From Aspidapion aeneum (lineage: Eukaryota > Arthropoda > Insecta > Coleoptera > Brentidae), in assembly GCA_963576565.1 (NCBI GenBank), contig OY755046.1:56647471-56711470 (forward strand): 64,000 nt of DNA. Direction: 5' to 3'. The notes under the pieces are model-generated. The model was not told where the DNA came from. It searched no databases and saw only the letters and a program-made list of their open reading frames with translations. Of the stretch, positions 44,451 to 54,666 are shown in pieces (position 1 is the first letter of the stretch; the number at the start of each line of letters is the position of its first letter). Position numbers and translations under genes: made by a program.

Positions 44451-44559
44451 TTGAAAGATCTAACGTTCTGACAGCAGATTTTTAACAACGTTGCCGTGCC
44501 GTCCCCGCACAGGACACCTTTTGAGTCAGTTTTTGTAGAGGGATGTTGTGGTGCCAAAC

Positions 44560-45670
44560 TTTAATCTTACAACGGGCGCCAATCACTTTGGTTACGGCAC
44601 TGGCAAGGAATTCCATAAGACCAAAATGGCCAACCTGAAAATTCATATTTTAAAAACTATATAGTTTATTTCACTGAGTTGCAGTATGGGGAAAACGTCA
44701 TTTAGCGAATTTTAGGGTAGGGAATCCCACAACCCCGAGTTAAGATTTGGAAAAACGTCATTTAGAGGTTTTTTGGGGTAGGGAATCCCATTAGATCAAA
44801 ATGGCCAAACTTTGAAAGTTCATATATTAAAAACTATATATTTATGAGGAAAAGCACCGAGTTGCAGTATGGTGGGGTCATAGAGATGCGAAAGAACCAC
44901 ACCCCGAGTGAAGATTCGGAAAAATCTAATTTAGCGAGTTTTAGGGTAGGGAATCCCATAAAATTCATATTTTAAAAACTATATAGTTAATCAACAAAAG
45001 CACCGAACTGCAGTAAGGCGGGGCCATAGAGATGCGAAAAAACTAAATTTTAAGTTAAAATTCGGAAAAACGTCACTTAATGAATTTTAGGGTAGGACCA
45101 AAATAGCCAAACTTTGAAAATTCATATTTTAAAAACTACATAGTTTATCAACAAAAGCACCGAGTTGCAGTATAGTGGGTTCATAGAGATGCGAAAAAAC
45201 TATAACCCGAGTTAAGATTCAGAAAAACGTCATATAGCGAATTTTAGGGTGGGGAATCCCATAAGACCAAAACGACCAAATTTTAAATATTTATATTAGA
45301 AAAAACTATATAGTTTATCAACAAAAGCACCGAGTTGTAGTATGGTGCAGTCATAGAGATGCGAAAAAAACACACCTTGAGTTAAGATTCGAAAAAAAGT
45401 AATTTAGCGAATTTTAGGGTAGGGAATCCCATAAGACCAAAATGGCCAAACTATGAAAATTCATATTAGGAAAACCTATTCAGTTTATCAACAAAAGCAC
45501 CAAGTTGCAGTATGCTGCAGCCACAGAGATACGAAAAATCCACACCCTAAGTTAAGATTCGGAAAAATGTCATTTAGATATTTTTTAGAGTAGAGGGAAT
45601 CCCATTAGATCAAAATGGCCAAACCGAAAAACTCTAATCTTGCACCGGGCTCCAATTTTCCTAGTTACTG
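44560..45670. repeat. ~160-bp tandem array, about seven degenerate units
   Basis: Units carry CATAAGACCAAAATGGCCAA, TTTTAAAAACTATATAGTTT, CAAAAGCACCGAGTTGCAGT, CATAGAGATGCGAAAAAAC, AAGATTCGGAAAAACGTCAT and TTTTAGGGTAGGGAATCCCA in order. The array is bounded on both sides by related sequence (AATCTTACAACGGGCGCCAA and AATCTTGCACCGGGCTCCAA), as if it expanded inside one element. Confidence 0.8.
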
Positions 45671-46159
45671 CGCTGGGCAACGAATGGTATTACATTACGA
45701 TTCAGTATCTGTGGCTCGTCCTAGGCACAGTTCCAAAGATATTAAACTAAAGTATATATTCTATGGAAAAATACAATACCTTCATAGCTGGCAACATACA
45801 CTGAGAAAAATCGGTCAAATATACCATCAACCTGATTTGTGTTGCTTCGAAATAATATAAAATTCAACTGTTTTAAATATTTCCATCATTTGTTATAAGT
45901 TTTTTCGTCTACCTACTACATTTTTCCATAAAAATGTAAAACAAATTATTATGTTACACCTAGTTTAAATAAAAACTTTATTCAATTTTATTTGAAGATA
46001 TTTTTTTTAATTAGATTTTGAACCTAAATTTAATGTATGACATTATAAAGCCCCCTGAGACATATGTTCTAACATCCTAGATATAATGTTATATATATGA
46101 TTCTTATGATATTCTCTTTAACGTTAGTTTTATATCCTTTATTTTAATCATTTTATATC
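45671..46159. other. Intergenic stretch
   Basis: A+T-rich, nothing recognisable. Confidence 0.4.
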
Positions 46160-47104
46160 TACCTAGAGTCGGCTTTAGATATTTCATATTTCTGTTATTT
46201 TGCATAACTCTCTCGACTTTAATTTATTGACTCTTTCTTTTATTTTCTTGCATCATTTTTCCTTCTCTCTCGAGGGTTTGCCTTTTTTCCATCAGTCTAG
46301 TCTCTTTATTTCTTCTGATATACAATTTTCCCTGTTTAAATCTTTTTGTGTGATATCTTTTCCTACTTTGGTCATAGCGCTTGTCAGCGTATCATTTATT
46401 TCATCTATATTTTCATTTTCGCATCCTAAGTTTTGGGTTAACTGTTCCTTTAGCCTTTCTTTGTATATAATAGCTTTATTTTGTTATTATAAGTTTTAAA
46501 ATTATAAATTTTTCCTTTCATTTCGAATTTGCTATCAATGCAGATTTTTGTTCTGACCATCCTGTGATCACTGCCTGTTGTAAAGCTGTTTAGAACTGTT
46601 ACATCTCTTACGATATTTTTATCAGTAGTCAGTTTGTAATCATTTTCGTTTTTCGTTATTCCATTAGGGCTGAGCCATGTCCACTTTCGTTGCGGTTTCT
46701 TTCTATAGAACGAGTTCATTGCATAAAGCTGTTTCTCCTCTAGATAATTCATCAAGGTTGTGCCCCTGTCATTCTTTTTTTGTGTTCTTCTATATGCTCG
46801 TCATCGTAAGTAGAGGGGGCATATACCTGAATTACTTTAAGTGATGTTTTTTCATTTTGAGTGTAAGATAGGCAACGCGATCTGAGATTCCTTTAATAGT
46901 ATGGATGTGCTTACTTATTGCTTTATTGATTATGAATCCTACTCCGAAGTTGCTATTATCTTCATTACCTTTATGGTAAAGGAGATTACCGGAGTTCAGT
47001 TTAATCCGATTTTCTGATTTTCTGACAGGCCTACAATGTCCCATTTTATCCTTTTCAGTTCTTCCTCCAGTTCATCTATTTTTTCGTCAGTGTTCATTGA
47101 CATA
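46160..47104 (-). pseudogene. LINE APE-type endonuclease fragment with linker, frameshifted
   Basis: Read on the minus strand from 47104: MNTDEKIDELEEELKRIKW, DIVGLSE, GVGFIINKAI, VIQVYAPSTYDD, KWTWLSPNG, then TGSDHRMVRTKI, then a charged linker (YNNKIKLL, IKRLDWWKKGK). These are the ordered signatures of the exonuclease-endonuclease-phosphatase fold of a non-LTR retrotransposon: WDIVGLSE at the start, VYAP strand, SDH near the end. The pieces lie in several registers (breaks near 47045, 46800 and 46500), so it is dead. The reverse transcriptase that should follow downstream, at lower coordinates, is absent; RT sequence of the same kind lies on the wrong side at 47613-48545. Confidence 0.8.
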
Positions 47105-47612
47105 ATGTTAAATGTTTCTATTGAGGTTCCAATATATAACCTAAAACTTAATTCAGTATTTATTTTTTATTATCAAATATTTTAGGTGGATCGAAATTAT
47201 TGTCCTAAATGTATACTTTATTTATCTTCTATTTTATTCAAATATTCTATTTGGTTTAAGTTTTTTTTTATCATTTCGAAATAGATTTTTCTCCCAGTGT
47301 AGACCAAAATTATTGGCTGAAATTCCGGGATGTTTCTCAGTAAATTTTTAAAGAAAATAAAACATAGAGGCTGTCAACATGACAAATCCCTTCGCTTAAC
47401 ATGACCAATGTTATCCATATATCAATACACATTTTGTTAAATCCCAACTAGGTCGATCTCAATGGGATACTGGGAATGGCTTGAAGACCAACAAGATGTC
47501 TTTGTGACGGATAATGTGAACTCAAAAATTTTTTTAAACATGAAAATAAATTTACACCATTTTAAAAAAAAAATTAGAGAACTACCTAAATTTTTATATA
47601 TATTTATCGGTT

Positions 47613-48545
47613 TCACAACGTTCTACGTCTTCCGATACCCAATCTCCACTCGTTTCTGTTTGCCCATAATTCATCATCTAGGCCTCTTATTCTTATTTCA
47701 CTGTCTATTCCTTCTCTCCAGCTTCTCTTCGGCCTTCCTCATTTTCTTCGGCCAGTTGGTTTCCATTGTAATATTTGTTTAGGTAGTCTTCCATCATCCA
47801 TTCTTTGTACTTTTCCGTACCACACCAGTTGTTTTGTTCTTATATCATCCACTAAAGTACGTTCACCCACTGTCATAATTTCTGTTATTCTTTGATTTGT
47901 AACTCTTTCTCTTTTTGATTTCCCTGCTGCTCTTTTCCAATAGTCCATCTCCGTAGCTGAAAGCATTTTTTCTGTTCTATCTTTGATTGGCCATACTTCT
48001 GAGCCGTATGTAATAATACTTTTTATAATGGTGTTATATATAATCTTTTTGTTATGTTTTGATATACTTTGATCCCAAATTATTCCATTTAATAAAGTTA
48101 TTGGTTTTCTTCCTTGTACGTTTCTATCTTTTATAGCTTTGTCTAGTGTTCCGTCAGCTGTAATTTTTAGACCAAAGTATTTATACTCATCACAGGACTG
48201 AATTCGCTGCCCAGTATTTAAGAATAGATCCTCTTTCGTTCCACCAATACAAATATACTCTGTCTTATTGATATTAACCTCTAGTCCCCACTTATTGTAC
48301 TTTTCTATTAGTCTTCGTGTCATATATTCGTGGTCGTCATAATCCTGAGCCACCACTATCTGATCATCGGCGAAACATAAAGTATACAAGGTGGTGTCAT
48401 CCAACGGAATTCCCGTGTTTTGCCATTTTCTCTTCCAGACTTTAAGGACTTGTTCCAAATATATCTTGAAGAGCGTAGGCGAGATGCTGCAACCTGGTTT
48501 AAGACCTTTATTTACTTGAAAGCCTTTGGTTAGTTTTGCTTTTAT
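47613..48545 (-). pseudogene. LINE reverse transcriptase fragment with one in-frame stop
   Basis: The minus strand begins near 48545 with KGLKPGCSISPTLFKIYLEQ (motif B region) and continues through CFADDQIVVAQ (motif C, catalytic FADD), WGLEVNINKTEYIC (motif D/E), SIITYGSEVW, LVWYGKVQRMDDGRLPKQIL and PTGRRK. A TGA follows at 47739-47741. In the same frame it then reads GRPKRSWREGID ... NEWRLGIGRRRTL to the natural stop at 47613. A single nonsense codon thus interrupts an otherwise intact 3' half. The RT N-terminal half and motif A are missing; the piece ends close to the hAT element at 48586. Confidence 0.85.
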
Positions 48546-49051
48546 TTTAACTTTAACTTTTCAAAAGTGTTATTAGACCATGTACCAGTGGCGGCTACTA
48601 CAGGGAGGGCAACGGGGCAGTGCCCTCCCAAAACTAGAAAACAAACATTATTTTGAATTGATTTATTTTAAAAAAGTTAGATTTTCCCTTACGACATGAT
48701 TGTCTAGTTCTTTTTATTATGTGTGGTTAACATCAAGCAATTTTTTAGCGTGAATAATTACAAGCCGGCAGTGCCGCGCAGGGCAAGCAGGTTTCAATTT
48801 CACCTGTTCTTCAGCGAGGTATGGGTAGATGTTCTCGAGAGGGGGCGGGAGGAATGTGTGTTTTAGTTGAAGGCGGCCATCATCATCGGGCGGAAACGTC
48901 CGGTGCCCTGCTACACGTTGCCGGTTCTATCCTTAGTGAAGACGTATAAGTTTGGTGGGTGTGCTTTCGGGCTGTTCGGCCGTCGTCGTTGGAAATTTGT
49001 TCTCGACGTTTTGCCATCTCGAGTGGATGGCATCTTCAGAAGATGTTGACT

Positions 49052-49104
49052 GTTTGTCGGCTTCTCGAAGACTGGACTCACCAGTCTTCGAGAAGCCGAC
49101 AAAC
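49052..49104. repeat. Perfect 24-bp hairpin with 5-nt loop
   Basis: GTTTGTCGGCTTCTCGAAGA... at 49052-49075 is exactly complemented by 49081-49104, with loop ACTCA. It lies inside the hAT element, 5' of the transposase remnant. Confidence 0.9.
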
Positions 49105-49219
49105 CATTGGACGATGACCGCGAAAGCCTTTCACAATTTGCACGTATAAGTTTGTTTTGATTTGGGCTATGTCAGTACTAAAAAGCATTGCCGGTCACGT
49201 GTCATTGTTTTTGTTATCG

Positions 49220-49685
49220 TTTGTTTATAAAATGGAAATAAATCCCGTCGATTACATAATTAACTGTGCAAATTTAAATACGTTGACATATGAACTTCGA
49301 TTACAAATAAAATCTTTAGGGCCACATAGACCGGACCTAAAAATTAACCAAAAATTTAGTGCAAGTAATAAAAAATTATACGATGCTGAAAGCTGGTTGT
49401 GCGGTTGTGAAAAACGAAATGCTTTTTTTCTTTATTTGTCTTATTATGAACAATCCACGAAGTGATCCTGCGTGGGGGGCAAAAGGAATGTGTGATATCA
49501 AGCACTTTAGTGAAAAGTTAAAAAGGCATAAAGTAAGTGCTACTTATTTAAATAACCACATAGAATTTTCTATGCAATGCAAGACTGATATTAGGTGCCA
49601 ATTGAATAGACATATACTTAGTAGGTTAATAGACTGTTTAAAATGCTGTGGGATTTTTGAGGTTGCTCTACAGGGCCATGGTTAG
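49220..49685 (+). pseudogene. hAT transposase N-terminal fragment (TTF/ZMYM1-like zinc finger region)
   Basis: Read across one frameshift at about 49440-49460: KIN-x-KFSASNKKLYD, SWLCGCEKRNAFF, then DPAWGAKGMCDIKHFSEKLK, RHKVSATYLNNHIEF and LIDCLKCCGIFEVALQGHG. The order W-x-C...W...F...L-x2-H-x3-S...H is the TTF-type finger found at the N-terminus of hAT transposases related to ZMYM1-like host proteins, and the final ALxGH is the start of the next conserved block. The catalytic RNase H-like domain and the dimerisation domain are deleted, so this copy cannot encode an active transposase. Confidence 0.72.
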
Positions 49686-49899
49686 TGTGAAAATGATACT
49701 AATCCGAGCACTTTGCGCATGTAAAAGAAGGGCGAATAGACTTCATCTATAAACAAATAAATTAAAAACTACACCAAGTATCTGCTTGTTTGTAAAATTC
49801 TAAAATAAAATTGTTTAGGTAAGTTTTTTTATCTCCTCTTCCATTCAATATAAATTTCTGCCTCCCCCCCCCAATTTATAACGTCACCAGCGGCCACTG

Positions 49900-50437
49900 G
49901 ATAGTTTGTCTGGTAACTCTTTGGTCGAAGCGGTGTGAGAGGTGACAACATCTCTCACTGACTGATGATGTCATACAACTGGTCACTTCGAATAACTTTT
50001 TTTTTAAACAGTTTGCCTTATCAAAATCTCTCAAAAGTGCCATAGTTTTTTATCCCGTGGGAAAAGAGATTTATTGAGATGACTCACTTGATAAAAGCGA
50101 AAAAAAAAGAGGGGCGAAAGCAAAAAAAGAAAACTAATTGATGGTCAGGGAATTATTTCGGAAAATGGAGGATTTTCGCCGTTTCCCGGCAGATTATCAG
50201 GATGGATTAATTTTTAAAAGCAGCTCAACTTATATTATTTTAATCTTATAAAGGAATTATTATATAGGGGTTCGATGGCCTACAAAAAATCTCAAAGTAA
50301 AAAAATACTTGTAGCTTAAGTTACAAAAGATAAAAAAAAGTAAGGGTAAGGATTTAATAACCGGTATTTTTTTTTGTAGCTTAAAACCTGTGTGTGAATG
50401 TAAATGGCAACATTGTCCCCAAAATCATATGCTGGAT
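49900..50437. other. Intergenic stretch
   Basis: No gene or clear repeat recognised. Confidence 0.4.
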
Positions 50438-51013
50438 CAGGGCTATCAAAACGGACGGGCCACGATCCTCAACTTTGTGACGTCACATCGGGAGCTGATT
50501 TTTTTTTGATGGTCACGTCACGACACAGCCGATTGTCTTTAAAATATTGAAGTTGGAATGAAGGTTCATGAATATTTGATATTTTAAAAATAAAGCCGTT
50601 TTTGAGATTGTTTTTTCTATATTCTTGCAGAACAATTTTTTTATAAAAATATATAGTATCCTTAATTTTTCAGAGCCGCTTCATTAGCTTACATTAAAAT
50701 TAAATTCACATGTCAAATATAACAGTTTGCATGCGGTACATGGCGGGTAATTATAATTCAAAATAGGAATAAATCTTAAAGATTTTAAACGTTTCGTCAT
50801 CTTGCATCCTTACAAAAGTTTGGTGGAATATTGGGATGGTGTCTGCGAATATTTCACTGAAATTTCGCGGAAATTTTTAGTGCCATTTTGAAAATATCAT
50901 TAAAAAACGTCTGACTTCCCATAAGACCCAATGTAAAAGTCTGACCCCCCCCCCCCGAGAACAGCTGCTTTTTTAGGGTCGTGGCCTGTATTTTTTTGTT
51001 GGCCTTGGCTGGA
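50438..51013 (+). mobile_element. CAGGGCTATC-family element, forward copy
   Basis: Starts CAGGGCTATCAAAACGGACG and runs to GGGTCGTGGCCTGT...TTGGCCTTGG. TGACGTCA lies at 50478-50485. It directly abuts the Jockey-like fragment that follows. Confidence 0.72.
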
Positions 51014-52284
51014 TTTAGTAAGTCTGATGCTCAAAGGATTTCTGCGATTGCGCACTCTATTAGGTCTATATAGGTCAACTGGCGATTTACTAACATACGT
51101 CACTCACTTATGGCAAAAAGCGATTGAGTTGAGGGGTGAAACAAGAACAATTGCCTTAGATATATCTAAAGCATTCGATAAAGTCTGGCATGAAAATCTG
51201 CTCAACAAGCTCAAAGCAAGGGATTGTCGCCGAAACTTTGCACTTGGTTTGAAAGTTACCTTAAGGATAGATCCATTTATGTTGCACTGGATGGCCGGAA
51301 CTCCAACTCATACCAAATAAATGCTGGTGTGCCACAGGGAGCAATCCTTTCGCCAACACTTTTTCTGATTAACATAAATGACCTCATAGATAAAACAGTA
51401 AATCCACTTTATTGCTTTGCAGATGATGGCAATGTAGTCTCCTCAGTCATACCACCCACTCAGTGTCTATCCGCACGTGAATTCCATCATCTTAGACTAA
51501 CTCAAATATCGCAGATAAATAACGACCTGGAGATAATAGAGGACTGGGGCAACAAAAACCTTGTACAGTTCAACGCGCAGAAAACCCAAGCAGCCCTGTT
51601 TTCAAAAAAGACCAGCACCGGTGAGCCAAACATCATGCTATCTGGAAGTGCTGTCACATTGCAGAGCCAGTTGAACATCTTAGGAGTCACTGCAGAGACC
51701 AACATGTCTTGGCACAGTCACGTGACAGATATAGCTAAAAGGGCGTCCCAAAAGCTTGGGGGGCTATTTCGTACAAGACATCTGTATACACCAAGCCAAC
51801 TGCTGACACTCTACAAAGCCCAGATTCGACCAACTATGGAGTACTGCTCACATATTATATGGAGTGCGGCACCCAAACATACCTTAATGCTTTTGAACAC
51901 CGTGCAAAAACGAGCTATCAAGCTGATCAATGAGCCCGCACTTACCCGTAGCTTGGATAGTCTCGAACATCGAAGAACTGTGGGCGATCTATCTCTCTTC
52001 TACAGGTATTATCACGGAAAATCCTCTGAAAAGTTGGGACGTATGATCCCCCCGGGAGTAGCACCTACTAGGCGAACACGTCAAACAGACGAGACGGTAA
52101 CCATCAATTTATTGTCAAAATAGAGGCACCAAGAACCTCATTATATCAGAATTCATATCTCTGGAGAACAGCATCGCTGTGGAATAAACTCCCTGCGACA
52201 GATTTCCCTGCAGGTTACAACCTGAACTGTTTCAAAACCAACACACACCAACATTTCCACGCACTTGCCGCTTCTCGAGCGTGA
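51014..52284 (+). pseudogene. Jockey-like LINE reverse transcriptase, frameshifted
   Basis: Three registers together give the second half of a Jockey-group ORF2. First, RSTGDLLTYVTHLWQKAIEL and TIALDISKAFDKVWHENLL (motif A, with Asp) to about 51220. Second, PKLCTWFESYLKDRSI, NAGVPQGAILSPTLFLININ (motif B), PLYCFADDGNVVS (motif C) and ILGVTAETNMSWHSH, to a stop at 52123. Third, starting near 52095, KIEAPRTSLYQNSYLWRTAS and WNKLPATDFPAGYNLN, to a stop at 52284. Two frameshifts (near 51220 and 52095) kill the gene. The endonuclease and the RT N-terminus are absent. A short A-run follows the 3' end. Confidence 0.85.
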
Positions 52285-52983
52285 TAGGGATCTCCTTGCG
52301 AGTGCGCATACCCGTAAAAAAAAATCATTTTTAAGAATTTTCGCACAGGAATTTAAAACTTAAATAAGGAAAAAAAACTGAGAGCAATGTTCACGTGTGG
52401 ACGCAGCTTAAGGCTAACTGCGAGCATTCTTGTAATTAAAAAGGGCTGCTTTTGAAAAAGAATTACGTAATAATACCAATTCCAACTCGAGAAACGTTTA
52501 ATATAATGAAAGAAACGGAAAAAATAATTAATTTTTCTTTTTGAAAGTTATTCTTTCTAATTAAAATGTTTTGCATTCCTTTTACAATAGCTTTACAGAC
52601 TTTTGCATTGTTTAATTCCCGGGTATATAAAAATTTAACACTTTTCAAAGTAGAAAAAAAAGTTGGTCAAAATAATGTAAAACAAATTTTGGGGAAATAT
52701 TGATGGGGCGCCAGAGAGCTCTTAATAAAGTAAAAAATATTGTTTCGATTGTTTAAAATTTGTCACAAATTCCACTTAATTTTTTTAAAATTTCGCCTGC
52801 GGCGCTAAATATCTCCTTTAGCTACTAAATTTCACACCTCAATTTCTATCAAAAACCACAAAAACATTTTGTTTTGATTTTTGCTGCCACTTTGGCCCCC
52901 CCCCCCCCCCGGAAATCCTGAATCCGCCACTGATCCTTGTTGGATAGAGAGTCCTAGTATAAAAAAACACACATAAACCGAAT
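52285..52983. other. Intergenic stretch with a transposon edge
   Basis: No gene is supported. A 16-base C-run at about 52896-52911, followed by AATCCGCCACTGATCC, looks like the right edge of another hAT-type element whose left end I could not place. Confidence 0.4.
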
Positions 52984-53440
52984 CAGGGCTATCAAAACGG
53001 ACGGGCCACGATCGTTCACTTTGTTGACGTCACATCGGGGGCTGATTTTTTTTTGATGGTCACGTCACGACACAGCTGATTGTCTTTAAAATATTGAAGT
53101 TAGAATGACGGTTCATGAATATTTGATTTGTTTTAAAATAAAACCGGTTTTGAGATTGTTTTACTATATGATATGTATTCTTGTAGAACAATTTTTTTAA
53201 ATGTATAGTTATCCTTAATTTTTCAGAGCCGCTTCATTAGCTTACACAAAAATTAAATTTAAAGCAGAAGCGAATGTGACAAACACACATGGCAAAGTCA
53301 AATACATGTCAAATATAACAGTTGGCATGCGGTACATGGCGGGTAATATGAATTCAAAATAAGGAATGCTAAATCTTGAAGATTTTAACCTTTTAATCAT
53401 CTTGCATCCTTACAAAAGTTTGGTGGAATATCGGGATGGT
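52984..53440 (+). mobile_element. CAGGGCTATC-family element, 3'-truncated copy
   Basis: Starts CAGGGCTATCAAAACGGACG, carries TGACGTCA at 53025-53032, and loses similarity after GGAATATCGGGATGGTG. The terminal GGTCGTGGCC segment is missing. Confidence 0.7.
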
Positions 53441-53639
53441 GACATGCTAGTAGAAGTTATATTTTTAAAATATTAATTTTTTTGACAGGTTAGTGTCACA
53501 ATTTTTATAAAAATATATTTTACGCTTCATCGCAAAGGTAGTTTTATTTAAGTTCCTAAAATAATATACATATAAAAATATTAATGGACTGCGTCGATTT
53601 TTTCATATATACAAACTCCTAGCTAAAAATATAGGCTTG

Positions 53640-54200
53640 AGTATGAACTGCACTAAAACTAAAAGCATAACAAACACTGATATCACGATCAGAATAAAAC
53701 AAACTAAAAAACGAAAACGAAACGACTGAAATCAAGAGACGAGTAAGATTGGCCTGGCCAGCGTTCGGCAAATTAAGCTACCTCAAAACGAAAGTGTATA
53801 ACCAATGTATCCTTCCTGTACTTACCTATGGATCCCAGACCTGGACACTTACAAAATCAAACATGGATAACGTAACAAAAGCCCGAAGATCAATGGAAAG
53901 ACAAATGTTTCATGTAAAGCTGAAAAATGAAGGAATGAATGGATAAGAAATAAAACAAAAGTAAGGGGTGTCAGAGGAGAAGTAGCAAAATTAAAAAGGA
54001 AATTTGCCGGTCCAATATCAGAGAGAAAGACGACAGATGGAACAAATGTATTGTAAACTGGAGACCTTGGGAAAATAAAAAAAGTAGGGTAAGACCCCAA
54101 ATGAGATGGGCGGACGATTTAAAGAAACATGCGGGGCTAGATGGATGAACACGCCGACAGACAGAGAAGAGTGGAAGATATTGGGGGATGAAGACTAAAT
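53640..54200 (+). pseudogene. LINE reverse transcriptase 3' end, frameshifted
   Basis: Reads EIKRRVRLAWPAFGKLSYLK, YNQCILPVLTYGSQTWTLTK, SMERQMFHVKLKNE and, after frame changes, RPWENKKSRVRPQMRWADDL and TEKSGRYWGM. These are the thumb and C-terminal signatures of insect APE-type LINEs. At least two register breaks follow residue NG near 53946. The piece ends in a short GATA repeat, a common LINE 3' tail. Confidence 0.8.
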
Positions 54201-54666
54201 AGATAGATAGATACAACCTTCTAACTTTTGCAGTTATCTTCTGCATTCTCCAACTTTTTCAACCACCTCGCCATCTTATTCTACTTCTTATTACATTATA
54301 TACAGTTTTTTACTTATAATATGTATTGTAGCAACCAATATGATGAACATAAACTTCAAAGCAATACAGATTTTTCAAAATTTGATTATACTGGTGCGGA
54401 AAAACGGACAATTCGCACTTAAAATAATGTTGAAAATTCGATTTTCTACCATAAACTTAATTATGAAGCATATGAATTCGACGATTCGTAATATTTTAAG
54501 AGCTAAAGCAAATTGCTCCCTTAAAATGTAATTATAAATTTTATGAAAATTTTATGAAAATTCCTTTTAAAGCCATTATTTTGGTAATTAATGGAGGAGC
54601 GTCTCGCAAACCGACGAGCCAGCCACCTCCAAGAAATTAATGAACGTTAGAACAAGTTTTAATCTA

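Larger units (their letters stand above)
48586..49899 (+). mobile_element. Internally deleted hAT element with transposase remnant
   Basis: The left end CAGTGGCGGCTACTACAGGG and right end ...CAGCGGCCACTG (finishing 49899) match the termini of the two smaller hAT elements here. GGGCAGTGCCCTCCCAAAAC near the left end is also shared in style. The expected 8-bp duplication is not seen (CCATGTAC against GATAGTTT), so one flank was probably lost or rearranged. Confidence 0.65.
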
